NCBI GenBank assembly: GCA_016181275.1
Contig: JACOZQ010000029.1
Span: 696-43,394 of the forward strand
DNA length: 42,699 bases
From: Candidatus Woesearchaeota archaeon
GTDB lineage: Archaea; Nanobdellota; Nanobdellia; SCGC-AAA011-G17; ARS1403
Reading direction: 5' to 3'
This document shows, in pieces, positions 1-8,157 of the stretch (positions within the stretch are counted from its first letter, which is position 1; the number at the start of each line of letters is the position of its first letter). The position numbers were made by a program, and so were the translations under genes. A model generated the notes under the pieces. That model searched no databases and was not told the DNA's origin. It worked only from the letters and a program-made list of their open reading frames with translations.

Positions 1-689
1 GGCTCTAATGAGCATGTTGAATAAACTAAAGTTCCTTTTTCTTTCAATAATGAATATGCTTTTAGAATCAGCTTGCGCTGCTGATAACCTAATTTTTTTA
101 TCATGCCTTGATTATAAATATTAACCGTGTTCGGAGACTTTTTTATTGTTCCTGTTCCTGAGCACGGAGCATCTAAAAGTATCCTGTCAAATTTAATCTC
201 TGGAAAATTTTCCCCCCTGTAGATTGTTATCATTGCATTTGAAATGCCGCATCTCTGCAGATTCATTGATAGTGCTTTTACTCTGTCCCATTTTATATCA
301 TTTGCAATTATAGCTCCTTTATTTTCCATGATAGCTGCCAGCTGAGTTGTCTTTGACCCGGGAGCTGCTGACATGTCCAAAACGAGCTCGTTATTTCTTG
401 GAGCTAAAATTTGAGCCGGGATCATCGATGCTGCTTCCTGGACATAAAAATATCCCAAAAAATGCTCTTTTAAATTTCCAACTGCTATCTTTTTTCTTTC
501 AATGTAAAAACCTGAGCTGCACCACGGCACTTGCTTTAAATTTTCTATCCTTTTCTTAAATTCTGAAACTGAAATCTTTAATGTGTTAATTCTAATAGAT
601 TTTTTAATCGGAGATGAGAAAGATTCTTTTAATTCTTTTAAATTTGTCAATTCAGAATATCTTTTTTCGAAGGATTGTTTGTATTCCAT
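1..689 (-). CDS. RNA (cytosine-C5) methyltransferase, NOL1/NOP2/Sun (NSUN/RsmB) family, C-terminus cut by window edge
   Basis: SAM-dependent m5C methyltransferase acting on tRNA or rRNA. The visible 229 residues start MEYKQSFEKR and contain the family SAM motif DMSAAPGSKTTQ (residues 105-116), motif IV DAPCSG with a catalytic-region Cys (C176) and motif VI YSTCS with the nucleophile Cys (C226). Two Cys in these two motifs is the NSUN signature. The gene runs off the left edge, so only the last part of the fold is missing. No N-terminal PUA or NusB domain is seen before the methyltransferase core. It lies 10 bp downstream of the membrane-protein gene on the same strand. The RNA target cannot be assigned from sequence. 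Confidence 0.9.
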   Translation of the reverse strand, partial: MEYKQSFEKRYSELTNLKELKESFSSPIKKSIRINTLKISVSEFKKRIENLKQVPWCSSGFYIERKKIAVGNLKEHFLGYFYVQEAASMIPAQILAPRNNELVLDMSAAPGSKTTQLAAIMENKGAIIANDIKWDRVKALSMNLQRCGISNAMITIYRGENFPEIKFDRILLDAPCSGTGTIKKSPNTVNIYNQGMIKKLGYQQRKLILKAYSLLKEKGTLVYSTCSLE

Positions 690-699
690 TTGCTGCTCA

Positions 700-1329
700 T
701 TACTCTTTATTTTTAAACTTGCTATACTTTATATTATTGTTGATGAATAATAAGATTCTTAAGACTATTTCCATGCAGACTATAAACAGCAGATAATACA
801 AAATTGTTTTCCATAAACCATGGATTTCTTTCATCGATTCTATTGCCGTTTCAAGCGAGAAATATGATAGTCCAGAAACTAGAAACACTGCTAATAATGC
901 CAAAGGCAATGTTTTTGCTATATCTCTTGCAAGCTCCTCATTATAATATGATGTGATCCTCGTTGTTGCAACTATTGCCATTGAAAATAATAGAAGTGTA
1001 TTTGTCTGCTGGTTCTCTGATAAAAATATTAGCAGTATTGATAATACTATAAACCAGAAGAATGTAAATAAAGGAAATATTATCAAGTGCTCTAAAATAT
1101 AAAATAAAAAAGCAACAAAGTCTTTTACATTTTCCCATCTTGACCTACTGTACTCTACAAGATTTAATTTGAAAATATCTCTAGTTGCTAAAAACCTGTA
1201 GAACTTGAAAATAAATATTGAATAAATAACCATACCAATTATAAATAATATTAAAGGCTTTCCTGCTATTATTGCTTCATTTAAAGAAAGATTACTACCA
1301 ACGAAGTCAGCTATAATTTTAAATACCAC
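700..1329 (-). CDS. multi-pass membrane protein of unknown function
   Basis: A 209-residue protein with about five hydrophobic segments (roughly residues 22-45, 68-104, 108-125, 135-158, 174-196) separated by short charged loops such as YSRSRWENVKD and YYNEELARD. It ends in a Lys/Asn-rich tail. I recognise no catalytic motif or family. It is upstream of the NSUN methyltransferase on the same strand and may be co-transcribed. It is divergent from the gene at 1412, with about 80 bp of shared upstream DNA. Confidence 0.7.
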   Translation of the reverse strand: MVFKIIADFVGSNLSLNEAIIAGKPLILFIIGMVIYSIFIFKFYRFLATRDIFKLNLVEYSRSRWENVKDFVAFLFYILEHLIIFPLFTFFWFIVLSILLIFLSENQQTNTLLLFSMAIVATTRITSYYNEELARDIAKTLPLALLAVFLVSGLSYFSLETAIESMKEIHGLWKTILYYLLFIVCMEIVLRILLFINNNIKYSKFKNKE

Positions 1330-1411
1330 ACTAAACGGTTGTTATTTATAAAATATAAATCTTATGTTTAAGCCAACAAATCTTTAAATATAATCCTGTT
1401 ATTTTATTTTC

Positions 1412-2206
1412 ATGAAAGTTGAAATTAAAAGGGGATACACTATTTATTCAAAAGACAATAATGAATTTGTTTTCGTTGCTCCTCATTCAGGGCATGCAAT
1501 TGTCAATCCTGTTCATCGAGATGATCATTCTGAAACCATCGCTAGCTTATGTTGGAAAGAGCTTGGAGGAAAGCTAATAATAAGCGGGATAAGCAGAGAC
1601 AGGTTGTGGGGAATTGACTTTAACAGAAAAATACCCTCATTAAAAGAAGCTATGAAAAATTATGATTCATTTAACAATACAGAAGAAAGAGGGAGCTTGC
1701 TAGATTATGCAAAGAAATATGCATGGGTTGCAATCGATGAAAGTGATTACAATGAGAGGCTTAAGATTTACCAGAATTTTTGGAATGAAGTCGGCGACGG
1801 CAAATACATAATTCTGCTTCATAAAAATTTTCCAAAGATGAAAGCTGTTCCGAGCATAATGGATATTATAACTTTTTCTGATGCCGGTATTAAAAGAAAA
1901 ATAATTAAGAAAATTGTGAATGAGATGAACAGCAAATACTTTGACTTCTTTGAGAAAATCAAGACAGATTACAGGAATGCCATTCTTGCTGATACTAGAA
2001 GGTTTGTTCTAAACCTGATTAGAGTATATGAGCATTTCAATCCTAATGACATGAGCAAAGGGCATAAAAGCTCTATTGAAAAAGATCTTGACAAGATAAC
2101 AAAATATGCAGACAAGATTGCAATGAACAGTCTAAATTTTTGGCATCCCCATATGGCTGCTAAGATAATAAAGGATGTTGTTGAAAAGATTAAGAATGGG
2201 AATTGA
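1412..2206 (+). CDS. N-formylglutamate amidohydrolase-like protein (tentative)
   Basis: A 264-residue soluble protein. Residues near 24-30 read APHSGH, and further on there is SRDRLWGIDFNR. PHSG followed by a basic stretch ending in D-x-N-R recalls the zinc-binding N-formylglutamate amidohydrolase (FGase) superfamily, with HRDDHSETIA between them in the place of the family's acidic/His motif. The C-terminal half is helical and charged. A TATA-like TTTAAATA at 1383-1390 sits about 25 nt before the ATG, which supports this start and a leaderless transcript. The family call rests on short motifs only; substrate is unknown. Confidence 0.45.
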   Translation: MKVEIKRGYTIYSKDNNEFVFVAPHSGHAIVNPVHRDDHSETIASLCWKELGGKLIISGISRDRLWGIDFNRKIPSLKEAMKNYDSFNNTEERGSLLDYAKKYAWVAIDESDYNERLKIYQNFWNEVGDGKYIILLHKNFPKMKAVPSIMDIITFSDAGIKRKIIKKIVNEMNSKYFDFFEKIKTDYRNAILADTRRFVLNLIRVYEHFNPNDMSKGHKSSIEKDLDKITKYADKIAMNSLNFWHPHMAAKIIKDVVEKIKNGN

Positions 2207-2251
2207 TTTATGGATATATTTATAAAATTTTTCCTCTTACAGAGTAATAAA

Positions 2252-2602
2252 ATGACAGAGAGATTTCATATTGAAGGAAAAGTAACCGGTTTATCCAGAA
2301 TCCCATCTCAAGTAAGATTTGATGGAAAACAAGAAGTAGATACTTTTGTTACTAAATTAGATTTAAGATGTCCTTTTGATAGTAAAGGTAGAATTACTCA
2401 AGTTATTTATCCTGATTCCACATCAATACGCCCTGGTGATTATATTTCTGCAGAAGGAGCAGAGGTTCAACTCGATGGAATGAATTACAGAGGATTAGCT
2501 GAAAAGGTTCGGGTTTTAGATAGAGGATTATTTAGAAATAAAAGATGGATTAAGCATGATTATGAATGTTCTTCGTATACTGTGAAGTCATGGCATTGGT
2601 AG
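2252..2602 (+). CDS. hypothetical protein, possible OB-fold-like beta protein
   Basis: An in-frame ATG exists at 2210, but the segment from there reads as hydrophobic non-homologous leader, so I use the ATG at 2252, giving 116 residues starting MTERFHIEGK. Alternating hydrophobic residues (FHIEGKVTGL, FVTKLDLRC, GDYISAEGAEV) suggest a beta-barrel like an OB fold, but no diagnostic motif is present. It follows the FGase-like gene after 45 bp on the same strand. Confidence 0.5.
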   Translation: MTERFHIEGKVTGLSRIPSQVRFDGKQEVDTFVTKLDLRCPFDSKGRITQVIYPDSTSIRPGDYISAEGAEVQLDGMNYRGLAEKVRVLDRGLFRNKRWIKHDYECSSYTVKSWHW

Positions 2603-2666
2603 TAATTTTTTAACATCTTTTAAATCCTTAATTCCAATTCTTCCTTTGAATAATAAATCTAAATCT

Positions 2667-3497
2667 TTATGTTAAATTATAAGCTTCCTCATCAGAAAAA
2701 TAATTCTGCAGAAAATTAAAAGTTTCCCTGAATGAATTCTTCAAAGCCAAGTCTATTGCCAAAACCCTTCCAGCATAATTTTTCAAGTTTTTATTTCTCA
2801 AGAGATTATTCTTTTCTTCAATATAAACTGCCAGTCCCTCTTCTGTTTCTTCATAATTTGCCGTCCCATACTGAAAAATATTATATCTTTGCTTTTCCCC
2901 ATTTGAGCTACGAGTTGTATGAACTCCTATCTCATGAATTATCAATCTTTTTACATCTTCTTTTGAAAAACCTTCTCCCGATTTTACATACAATATTTTT
3001 TCCATCGTGACATTATCAACTCTCGAGCCGAGATTTTCCTTGACAATTGAGCTCCATCCTGGAAATTTTTTTAGTTCTCTATTTAGGATTTCTGTAACTT
3101 CTTCAGTTGATAAATTATTATCTTCTTTTTCTTCTTTTAATCTTAATAATCTCTTTGCATCTCTTACTAATTTTGGTGTTGTCTTTCCATAATACTTTAT
3201 TGAATTTTGAGTAAAGTTGGAGTATCCAACAGAATCTAAAATATCAATCCAAATTATTAATTTTTTAATTTTCTTTTTAAATAGAGAATCTTCTACTTGT
3301 TCATAAAATTTTTCAAGCATTTTTCTGTATCTATTAAGCTTTAGGTTTTTTTCTAAATACCTAAATTTTGGATTGTAATTGCTAGATGAGAAGAATTTCT
3401 TTTTTTCAGAATCCTGGTTCATCGGATTTATATATTTTAATTTCAGAATATCCTGGCAGATTTCAAGCATTTGCGAATCTATTTCATATAGGTTCAT
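2667..3497 (-). CDS. DUF1704 / MATCAP-like zinc metallopeptidase
   Basis: A 276-residue protein. The C-terminal half has HEIGVH (HExxxH), then RSSNGEKQ and YNIFQYGTANYEETEEGLAVYIEE. This series (HEIGxH, NG..Q, G...Y..TEEGLA...E) is the signature of DUF1704, the family of bacterial and archaeal proteins of unknown role and of the eukaryotic tubulin tyrosine carboxypeptidase MATCAP. The two His and the Glu of EEGLA are the expected zinc ligands, and the Glu of HE the catalytic base, so the site looks intact. There is no signal peptide, so it is probably cytoplasmic. The N-terminal 130 residues are charged and helical. Substrate in archaea is not known. Confidence 0.8.
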   Translation of the reverse strand: MNLYEIDSQMLEICQDILKLKYINPMNQDSEKKKFFSSSNYNPKFRYLEKNLKLNRYRKMLEKFYEQVEDSLFKKKIKKLIIWIDILDSVGYSNFTQNSIKYYGKTTPKLVRDAKRLLRLKEEKEDNNLSTEEVTEILNRELKKFPGWSSIVKENLGSRVDNVTMEKILYVKSGEGFSKEDVKRLIIHEIGVHTTRSSNGEKQRYNIFQYGTANYEETEEGLAVYIEEKNNLLRNKNLKNYAGRVLAIDLALKNSFRETFNFLQNYFSDEEAYNLT

Positions 3498-3550
3498 TTT
3501 ACGATAGTTTTATTAAAGTTTTTTCTTTTTATTCTTGTTGGTGATGAAAG

Positions 3551-3961
3551 ATGGATTTGATTAGAAATTATCCGAGAAGCCCGTTTGAGATGATGGCTGG
3601 AATCGTAATGCTTCCAAGAACTATTGATAAAACCAAAGCATTTAATGCAAATAAACTTGGAGAGTATCATTATAATTGTCCTTTAGATCAGGCTGTTTTT
3701 GAATTTTTGAGTATAAGCTCTGAAGAATTTGCTAGAAAAGTTGCTGATTTGGAGACTGATGAGAAGATTGAGAAATGGATTAGCTCAATAATGAAGGACA
3801 AAACTAAGGCGGAGAAGCACCAATTCAATAATTACATGAGGCATTCCAAGCCTGAAACCCCCAATAAAATCAAATGGATGGAAAATGAGAAGAAAAAAAT
3901 AGGAAGGAATGATTACTTCAGCTATTTTGACAACATAGATGCTGATGAAAAAAGATTTTGA
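3551..3961 (+). CDS. DUF5069 family protein
   Basis: A 136-residue protein. The N-terminal half carries the DUF5069 pattern: NYPRSPFEMMAG, then LPRTIDKTKA, then LGEYHYNCPLDQAVFEFL. The C-terminal half is charged and helical (KIEKWISS, NKIKWMENEKKK). The molecular function of the family is not known. It is divergent from the DUF1704 gene and ends 35 bp before the membrane-anchored hydrolase gene. Confidence 0.8.
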   Translation: MDLIRNYPRSPFEMMAGIVMLPRTIDKTKAFNANKLGEYHYNCPLDQAVFEFLSISSEEFARKVADLETDEKIEKWISSIMKDKTKAEKHQFNNYMRHSKPETPNKIKWMENEKKKIGRNDYFSYFDNIDADEKRF

Positions 3962-3995
3962 GTAAGTTTAAATATTTCTATTTCTTTTTTATTTC

Positions 3996-5930
3996 ATGCT
4001 TTTTAAAAGATTGAAAAAAAAGAGATGGATTTTAATTTCTGCAATAATTATTCTAGTATTATTAATTATTTTTTTAGGAGCTAAATTTTACTTACTTTTT
4101 AATTTTCTAATTGGTAATGATACTGTCATAAAAATTGATTCCGGAGATGAATATTTATTTTTGAAAAATCGGGAATCAAGAGATGTTGATTTTGAAGCGA
4201 AGGTTACTACAAATCCTTTTTGCTCTGCTGCATGCTCAATAGAATTCCTAGACCTAAATGACATGAGCTTGATTGATTATGATGAGTTTTCATTAAAGCC
4301 AGGAAGCCCTTTTAAAAAATCATATCAAATTTCTGCTGATGGAGATGGAAGAGGAAAAGATTTTTATAGATTTAAAGTTGAATGTACGAGCAGTGGCGGA
4401 TTTTTATGCCATAGTGACAGAGAAAAAACTACAAGGAATTTGCTAATTGTGGCTGAGCATGACTTAAATGAAATTGAGCAGGAAAATAAAAAAGCATTTG
4501 AGGAATTGTCATTAGAGATATTGCAAGATATAAATGAAATGGAAAAAAATATTTTGATATTTAATGATGCTACATCAAAACTAAACAGAACAGTTATAGT
4601 AGATATTGATGATGCATTTGAAATTGACAACTTTTATGATGGGCTGATGAATTTAAGTTCTGATGAAAATTACTACTTAAAACTTCCTGAGCTCAATGAA
4701 CTTAATGAAGGATTTTTAGATACAAAAAAAGAATTTGAAGTTGCTAATAATAAAATATTAGACTCTGTAATTACATATAATTCTTTGATTGATGCATTAT
4801 TATTTTCCAAATCTTTCCTTGATAATTTAAGCAATCTCAGCCTAGAATTAGATACTGCTGAAAATACTAAATTATTTTTTGATGAATTTAATAACATTGC
4901 AGCTAATTTTGATCAGAGAGATTACCTAGAAAATAAATCATTTTTGGTAAATAACTTCCTTGATAGATTGCATAATTTTGATCTTGAAGAAGCTGATAAT
5001 GGAACAATTGTTGATGGAAAAGCAAATGAAATAAATTTTGAGAAAATTGAATTGCTAAATATTTCTGCAGATGAATCAAAAATTGATTTTCCAGAAATAA
5101 AATTGAAATGCATATTAAATAATATTACAGGCAATTGTGGCGAGGATGGAAATAATTCAGTTGTATTTGTGCATGGACATGCTGTCACAAAAGATGCGCC
5201 TCTCGAATTCAGCTTGGAAGGTTTTGGAAAATTACAAAATAAGCTAGAAGATGAGGGATATATTAATGCCGGCACTATTACATTGTATACCAAAAAAGAA
5301 GTTCCTGTTGGCATTTGGAACGTTCATGCTCCATTCTCAATTAGAGCAAGTTATTATTTTGATTTATTTGATGAGCCTGAAAACTATAAAGTTGTTTTAA
5401 CTAAGAGCGAGAATATAGATACATACGCTGTCAGAATGAAAGAAGTTTTTGACAATATCAGATATAGAACTGGAAAAGATAAAATTGATGTTGTTGCATT
5501 CAGCATGGGGGGGCTTGTAATTAGAAGGCATGTCCAATTGTTTGGCAGCGATGGTTTTGGAAAGATAATTTTACTTGGCACACCAAATAAAGGAATTGTT
5601 GGAGATGTTGCTACATTATGCCCTATTGTCGGCGGAGAAAAAAGGGAATGTGATGATATGCTTTCTGGAAGTTTGTTTATGCAAAAACTTAACAGAGATA
5701 AAATTCCTAAAAACCTGCACAATATATACGGAACTGGCTGTGAAATGACTGGTGGAAGTGGAGATGGAATTGTATTAGAAGATAATGCAAAGCTTGATGG
5801 CGCTAAAAATTACATTGTTAATGGGACCTGCATGGGGAGATTTACTCCTTTGCATCTGGACTTGCTTGATTTAGATGGGTATCCTGAAGTATATAAAATT
5901 ATAAAGGAAATTTTGAGTTCACAGTCGTAG
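3996..5930 (+). CDS. membrane-anchored extracellular lipase/PGAP1-like alpha/beta hydrolase
   Basis: A 644-residue protein. Residues about 13-37 form a single transmembrane helix after a Lys/Arg-rich start, so most of the chain is probably outside the cell. The middle (about 150-350) is acidic and helical, probably coiled coil. The last 260 residues are an alpha/beta hydrolase: VVFVHGHA for the oxyanion strand, VVAFSMGGLVIRRH for the nucleophile elbow (Ser in G/A-x-S-x-G), LLGTPNKG, then GSGDGIV and PLHLDLLDL carrying the likely acid and His. The layout resembles triacylglycerol lipase or PGAP1-like hydrolases. TTTAAATA at 3967-3974 is about 25 nt before the ATG. Confidence 0.75.
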   Translation: MLFKRLKKKRWILISAIIILVLLIIFLGAKFYLLFNFLIGNDTVIKIDSGDEYLFLKNRESRDVDFEAKVTTNPFCSAACSIEFLDLNDMSLIDYDEFSLKPGSPFKKSYQISADGDGRGKDFYRFKVECTSSGGFLCHSDREKTTRNLLIVAEHDLNEIEQENKKAFEELSLEILQDINEMEKNILIFNDATSKLNRTVIVDIDDAFEIDNFYDGLMNLSSDENYYLKLPELNELNEGFLDTKKEFEVANNKILDSVITYNSLIDALLFSKSFLDNLSNLSLELDTAENTKLFFDEFNNIAANFDQRDYLENKSFLVNNFLDRLHNFDLEEADNGTIVDGKANEINFEKIELLNISADESKIDFPEIKLKCILNNITGNCGEDGNNSVVFVHGHAVTKDAPLEFSLEGFGKLQNKLEDEGYINAGTITLYTKKEVPVGIWNVHAPFSIRASYYFDLFDEPENYKVVLTKSENIDTYAVRMKEVFDNIRYRTGKDKIDVVAFSMGGLVIRRHVQLFGSDGFGKIILLGTPNKGIVGDVATLCPIVGGEKRECDDMLSGSLFMQKLNRDKIPKNLHNIYGTGCEMTGGSGDGIVLEDNAKLDGAKNYIVNGTCMGRFTPLHLDLLDLDGYPEVYKIIKEILSSQS

Positions 5931-5996
5931 CGTAAAATTTATAAATGAGTGATTGAGCTGAAATCGAATTCTTAAATATTTGGAGACATTAAAAAA

Positions 5997-6491
5997 ATGA
6001 GACTCGGAAGATTGCTGTATATTGCCTTTATTGGCAACACTTTGTTGGGACCAATAGATTCTAATGCAAAAGAATCTACTAAAAAATATATTGATAGCAT
6101 TGTCGAAGAAACTATTGAAAAATATGATGCTCATAGATATAATATAACTCCGGAATTAGTTTCTTCTATGATATTTCATGAGAGCACTTATGACAGTCTT
6201 GCTGTATCTAAAAAAGGTGCTATGGGATTAATGCAGCTAATGCCGAAAACTGCTGCAGAACTTGGTGTCAAAAATCCGTTTGATCCTAGAGAGAACATTG
6301 ATGGAGGGGTTAGAATGCTGATTGGACTTTCTAAGAGATATGACAATAATAGAACTGCATTAGCAGCTTATAACCGAGGCAAAACCAAAGTCGATACTTT
6401 AATGGCTGAATACGGACATAGGTGGTGGAATGAGCTTCCATCTATAACAAGAAGATATGTAAAAAATGTTTTGGGTTATGCTGAAGAATAA
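5997..6491 (+). CDS. secreted lytic transglycosylase-like (SLT domain) protein
   Basis: A 164-residue protein. Residues 1-24 look like a signal peptide ending near SNA. The rest is one SLT/goose-lysozyme-like domain: the catalytic Glu is E62 in FHESTYDSLAV, followed by KKGAMGLMQLMP, GGVRMLIGL and AAYNRG (usually AAYNAG). In bacteria this fold cleaves peptidoglycan without water. Archaea lack murein, so here it probably acts on a bacterial neighbour or another glycan; that is inference. TATA-like TTAAATA is about 24 nt before the ATG, and a purine-rich GGAG also lies nearby. Confidence 0.85.
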   Translation: MRLGRLLYIAFIGNTLLGPIDSNAKESTKKYIDSIVEETIEKYDAHRYNITPELVSSMIFHESTYDSLAVSKKGAMGLMQLMPKTAAELGVKNPFDPRENIDGGVRMLIGLSKRYDNNRTALAAYNRGKTKVDTLMAEYGHRWWNELPSITRRYVKNVLGYAEE

Positions 6492-6511
6492 TTGTTTTTT
6501 ATTTTTGAAAC

Positions 6512-6583
6512 TGCGCTGACGGAGATTTGAACTCCGGTCGCTGCCTTGGCAAGGCAACATTCTAGCCACTGAACTATCAGCGC
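6512..6583 (-). tRNA. tRNA-Gly(GCC)
   Basis: On the minus strand the 72-nt sequence folds as a cloverleaf: acceptor GCGCTGA pairs with TCAGCGC, the anticodon stem TTGCC/GGCAG (one G-U) closes a seven-base loop TTGCCAA with anticodon GCC, and the T arm has GTTCAAATC. The discriminator base is A and no CCA is encoded. There is no intron. Confidence 0.95.
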
Positions 6584-6773
6584 AATAAAAGACTAATAAA
6601 AAAGGGTTATTTAAATATTATGAAAATTTTCTTTTATATCAATCTGTCTTATCTCTTATAAGATCAGGGGATAATCTTCATTATAGTCTTCTAATATTTA
6701 TGTGCCTATACATCTATATAATATTGACGGAGATTATATTAATTTAATAATTATATTTATTGGTGGTGAGAAA

Positions 6774-6809
6774 ATGAAATATAAAATGAAATATAAAATG
6801 AAATATAAA
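6774..6809 (+). repeat. three exact copies of a 12-bp tandem repeat, each with an ATG
   Basis: ATGAAATATAAA is repeated three times (6774, 6786, 6798) at the start of the PepSY-like gene. Each copy encodes MKYK and supplies an in-frame start codon. Copy-number change would alter the positively charged head of the signal peptide by four residues without frameshift. Confidence 0.95.
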
Positions 6810-7646
6810 TACGTTATTGCGTTAACTTTTGTATTGCTTGTTTTGCCTATTGTATATCCCCAGCAGGCATTAGTTGAGGAGTCATCCAATATTAAAATTG
6901 ATCTTCCAAACCTACAATGGAAAAAGATAAAAGAAAGATTGAACGATGTTTTCTTTGATATAAAAGAAATGATTACAATCAATAAAAAAGAGAAAGTTGA
7001 GCTCATAAAAGAAAGAAATGAAGAGCTTAAATCGAGGCAAAAAGAATGGCTTGAGATAAAAGCACTGGCTTTTGCTAAATTTAATTCTGAAAATTTAACT
7101 TCTGAGGAAAAACAAGAGATTATTGCAGAGATTCAAGCTGAACATGAGGCAATTATAAAGCATCATCTTGAGCTTACAAGAGAAATAAAGATGCTTAAAG
7201 CTGAAGCTGATTTTGAAAACAATACTGAAGTTTCTGGCAATGCTGAAAATGCAGGCAAAGAAATGGATAAATCAAAGCTAAACATGGGCTTGGAAATACC
7301 TGTTATCGGGCAAGCAGCTATTAGATTTAGCAACTATGATTATGGCTATGATGATGAAGATGAAATAATTACTGAAAATCAAGCTGAAATAATCGCTGAA
7401 TCCAAATTCGGCTTTAAATCAACAGGGGTTATAAAAAGCAGTGAAAATGGCAGAGTAGTATTCATAATCAAAGGAAGCAGAGATAAGTTCAAAGGCAATG
7501 TTATGATTAAAGAATTCTATGAAGTATATATTGATAAAGAAACTGGAGAAATAATTTATGCCAATGTTGATTTAGATATGGGAAATAATATTAATGCTGC
7601 TGGATTAAATGTAAAGTCTGATTTAAACGTAGAACTGGGGGTTTGA
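6774..7646 (+). CDS. secreted coiled-coil protein with C-terminal PepSY-like domain
   Basis: From the ATG at 6774 the protein has 290 residues. I prefer this start to an upstream ATG at 6702 because GGTGGTGA lies just before it and the signal-like segment then follows directly (MKYKMKYKMKYK, hydrophobic YVIALTFVLLVLPIVY, then PQQA). Residues about 45-160 are Lys/Glu-rich helix and probably coiled coil. The last 75 residues resemble PepSY: ENQAEIIAESKFG, then FYEVYIDKETGEIIYANVD. PepSY domains are extracytoplasmic and often inhibit peptidases. There is a spacer of about 190 bp upstream, after the tRNA. Confidence 0.6.
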   Translation: MKYKMKYKMKYKYVIALTFVLLVLPIVYPQQALVEESSNIKIDLPNLQWKKIKERLNDVFFDIKEMITINKKEKVELIKERNEELKSRQKEWLEIKALAFAKFNSENLTSEEKQEIIAEIQAEHEAIIKHHLELTREIKMLKAEADFENNTEVSGNAENAGKEMDKSKLNMGLEIPVIGQAAIRFSNYDYGYDDEDEIITENQAEIIAESKFGFKSTGVIKSSENGRVVFIIKGSRDKFKGNVMIKEFYEVYIDKETGEIIYANVDLDMGNNINAAGLNVKSDLNVELGV

Positions 7647-7648
7647 AT

Positions 7649-7757
7649 TTATGTCCACCAATATAGCATGGTTATATAACCTATTATTCCAGCTATAAAA
7701 ATTAATCCAGCTAAAGCTAGTATATATTTGTATAACCAATTTTAAATAAAAATTCAT
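7649..7757 (-). pseudogene. small single-span membrane protein, frameshifted by one base
   Basis: On the minus strand an ATG at 7757 reads MNFYLK and then leaves frame at an A run. If one A is removed from the run, reading continues as NWLYKYILALAGLIFIAG, then IIGYITMLYWWT and stop, a 35-residue one-helix membrane protein. A TATA-like GCTTAAAT lies upstream. It is downstream of the pterin dehydratase gene on the same strand. The hydrophobic pattern ending in a stop is convincing; whether the extra A is real cannot be told here. Confidence 0.4.
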
Positions 7758-7807
7758 AAAAAGATTTAAGCCTGATTATATAGAATTAAAAATTTGTGCC
7801 TGTATAC

Positions 7808-8104
7808 CTATGCAACTATATTGTCTATTTTTTTAACAAAATCAACATCTGCTATCGTTATCGCATTTTTGCTATGGGTTGTTACTGAAATTTTTATTAT
7901 TTTATTTTTGGTATCAAAGAACAAATCTGAATGATGATTTTGTTCGTCCATTGCAGAAATAACTTTTTTTAAGAAATTAACTAAATCCAAAAATTTGAAA
8001 AACTGAAATTCTTTTTCTAGCAAGTTGTTTTTGTAAATCCAATTACTTAAATTTTTTAGCTCTTCAATAATTTCTTCTTTTTTCAGAATTGTTTTATCTT
8101 CCAT
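7808..8104 (-). CDS. pterin-4a-carbinolamine dehydratase family protein
   Basis: A 98-residue protein of the PCD/DCoH family, which dehydrates 4a-hydroxytetrahydrobiopterin. The signature is clear: DEQNHHSDLFFDTKNKI, followed by ISVTTHSKNAITIADVDF. The NHHSD pair of His and the THS His are the active-site residues, so it is probably catalytic. Its length is normal for the family. No aromatic amino acid hydroxylase is found in this window, so its pterin substrate (possibly molybdopterin or folate related) is not indicated by neighbours. It is divergent from the proteasome-like gene. Confidence 0.9.
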   Translation of the reverse strand: MEDKTILKKEEIIEELKNLSNWIYKNNLLEKEFQFFKFLDLVNFLKKVISAMDEQNHHSDLFFDTKNKIIKISVTTHSKNAITIADVDFVKKIDNIVA

Positions 8105-8157
8105 AATATATTTAACAGAAGATAAAGTTTTTAAAAGTTTGGTTAATATAAAGTAAT

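Noticed and set aside
6774-6809. 12-bp tandem repeat as a replication iteron
   Set aside because: Three contiguous copies inside a coding start with no initiator gene nearby.
6690-7820. Similar short strings GTGCCTATACAT (6701) and GTGCCTGTATACC (7796) around the PepSY gene as insertion or attachment repeats
   Set aside because: Match is imperfect and short; no integrase or target duplication is present.
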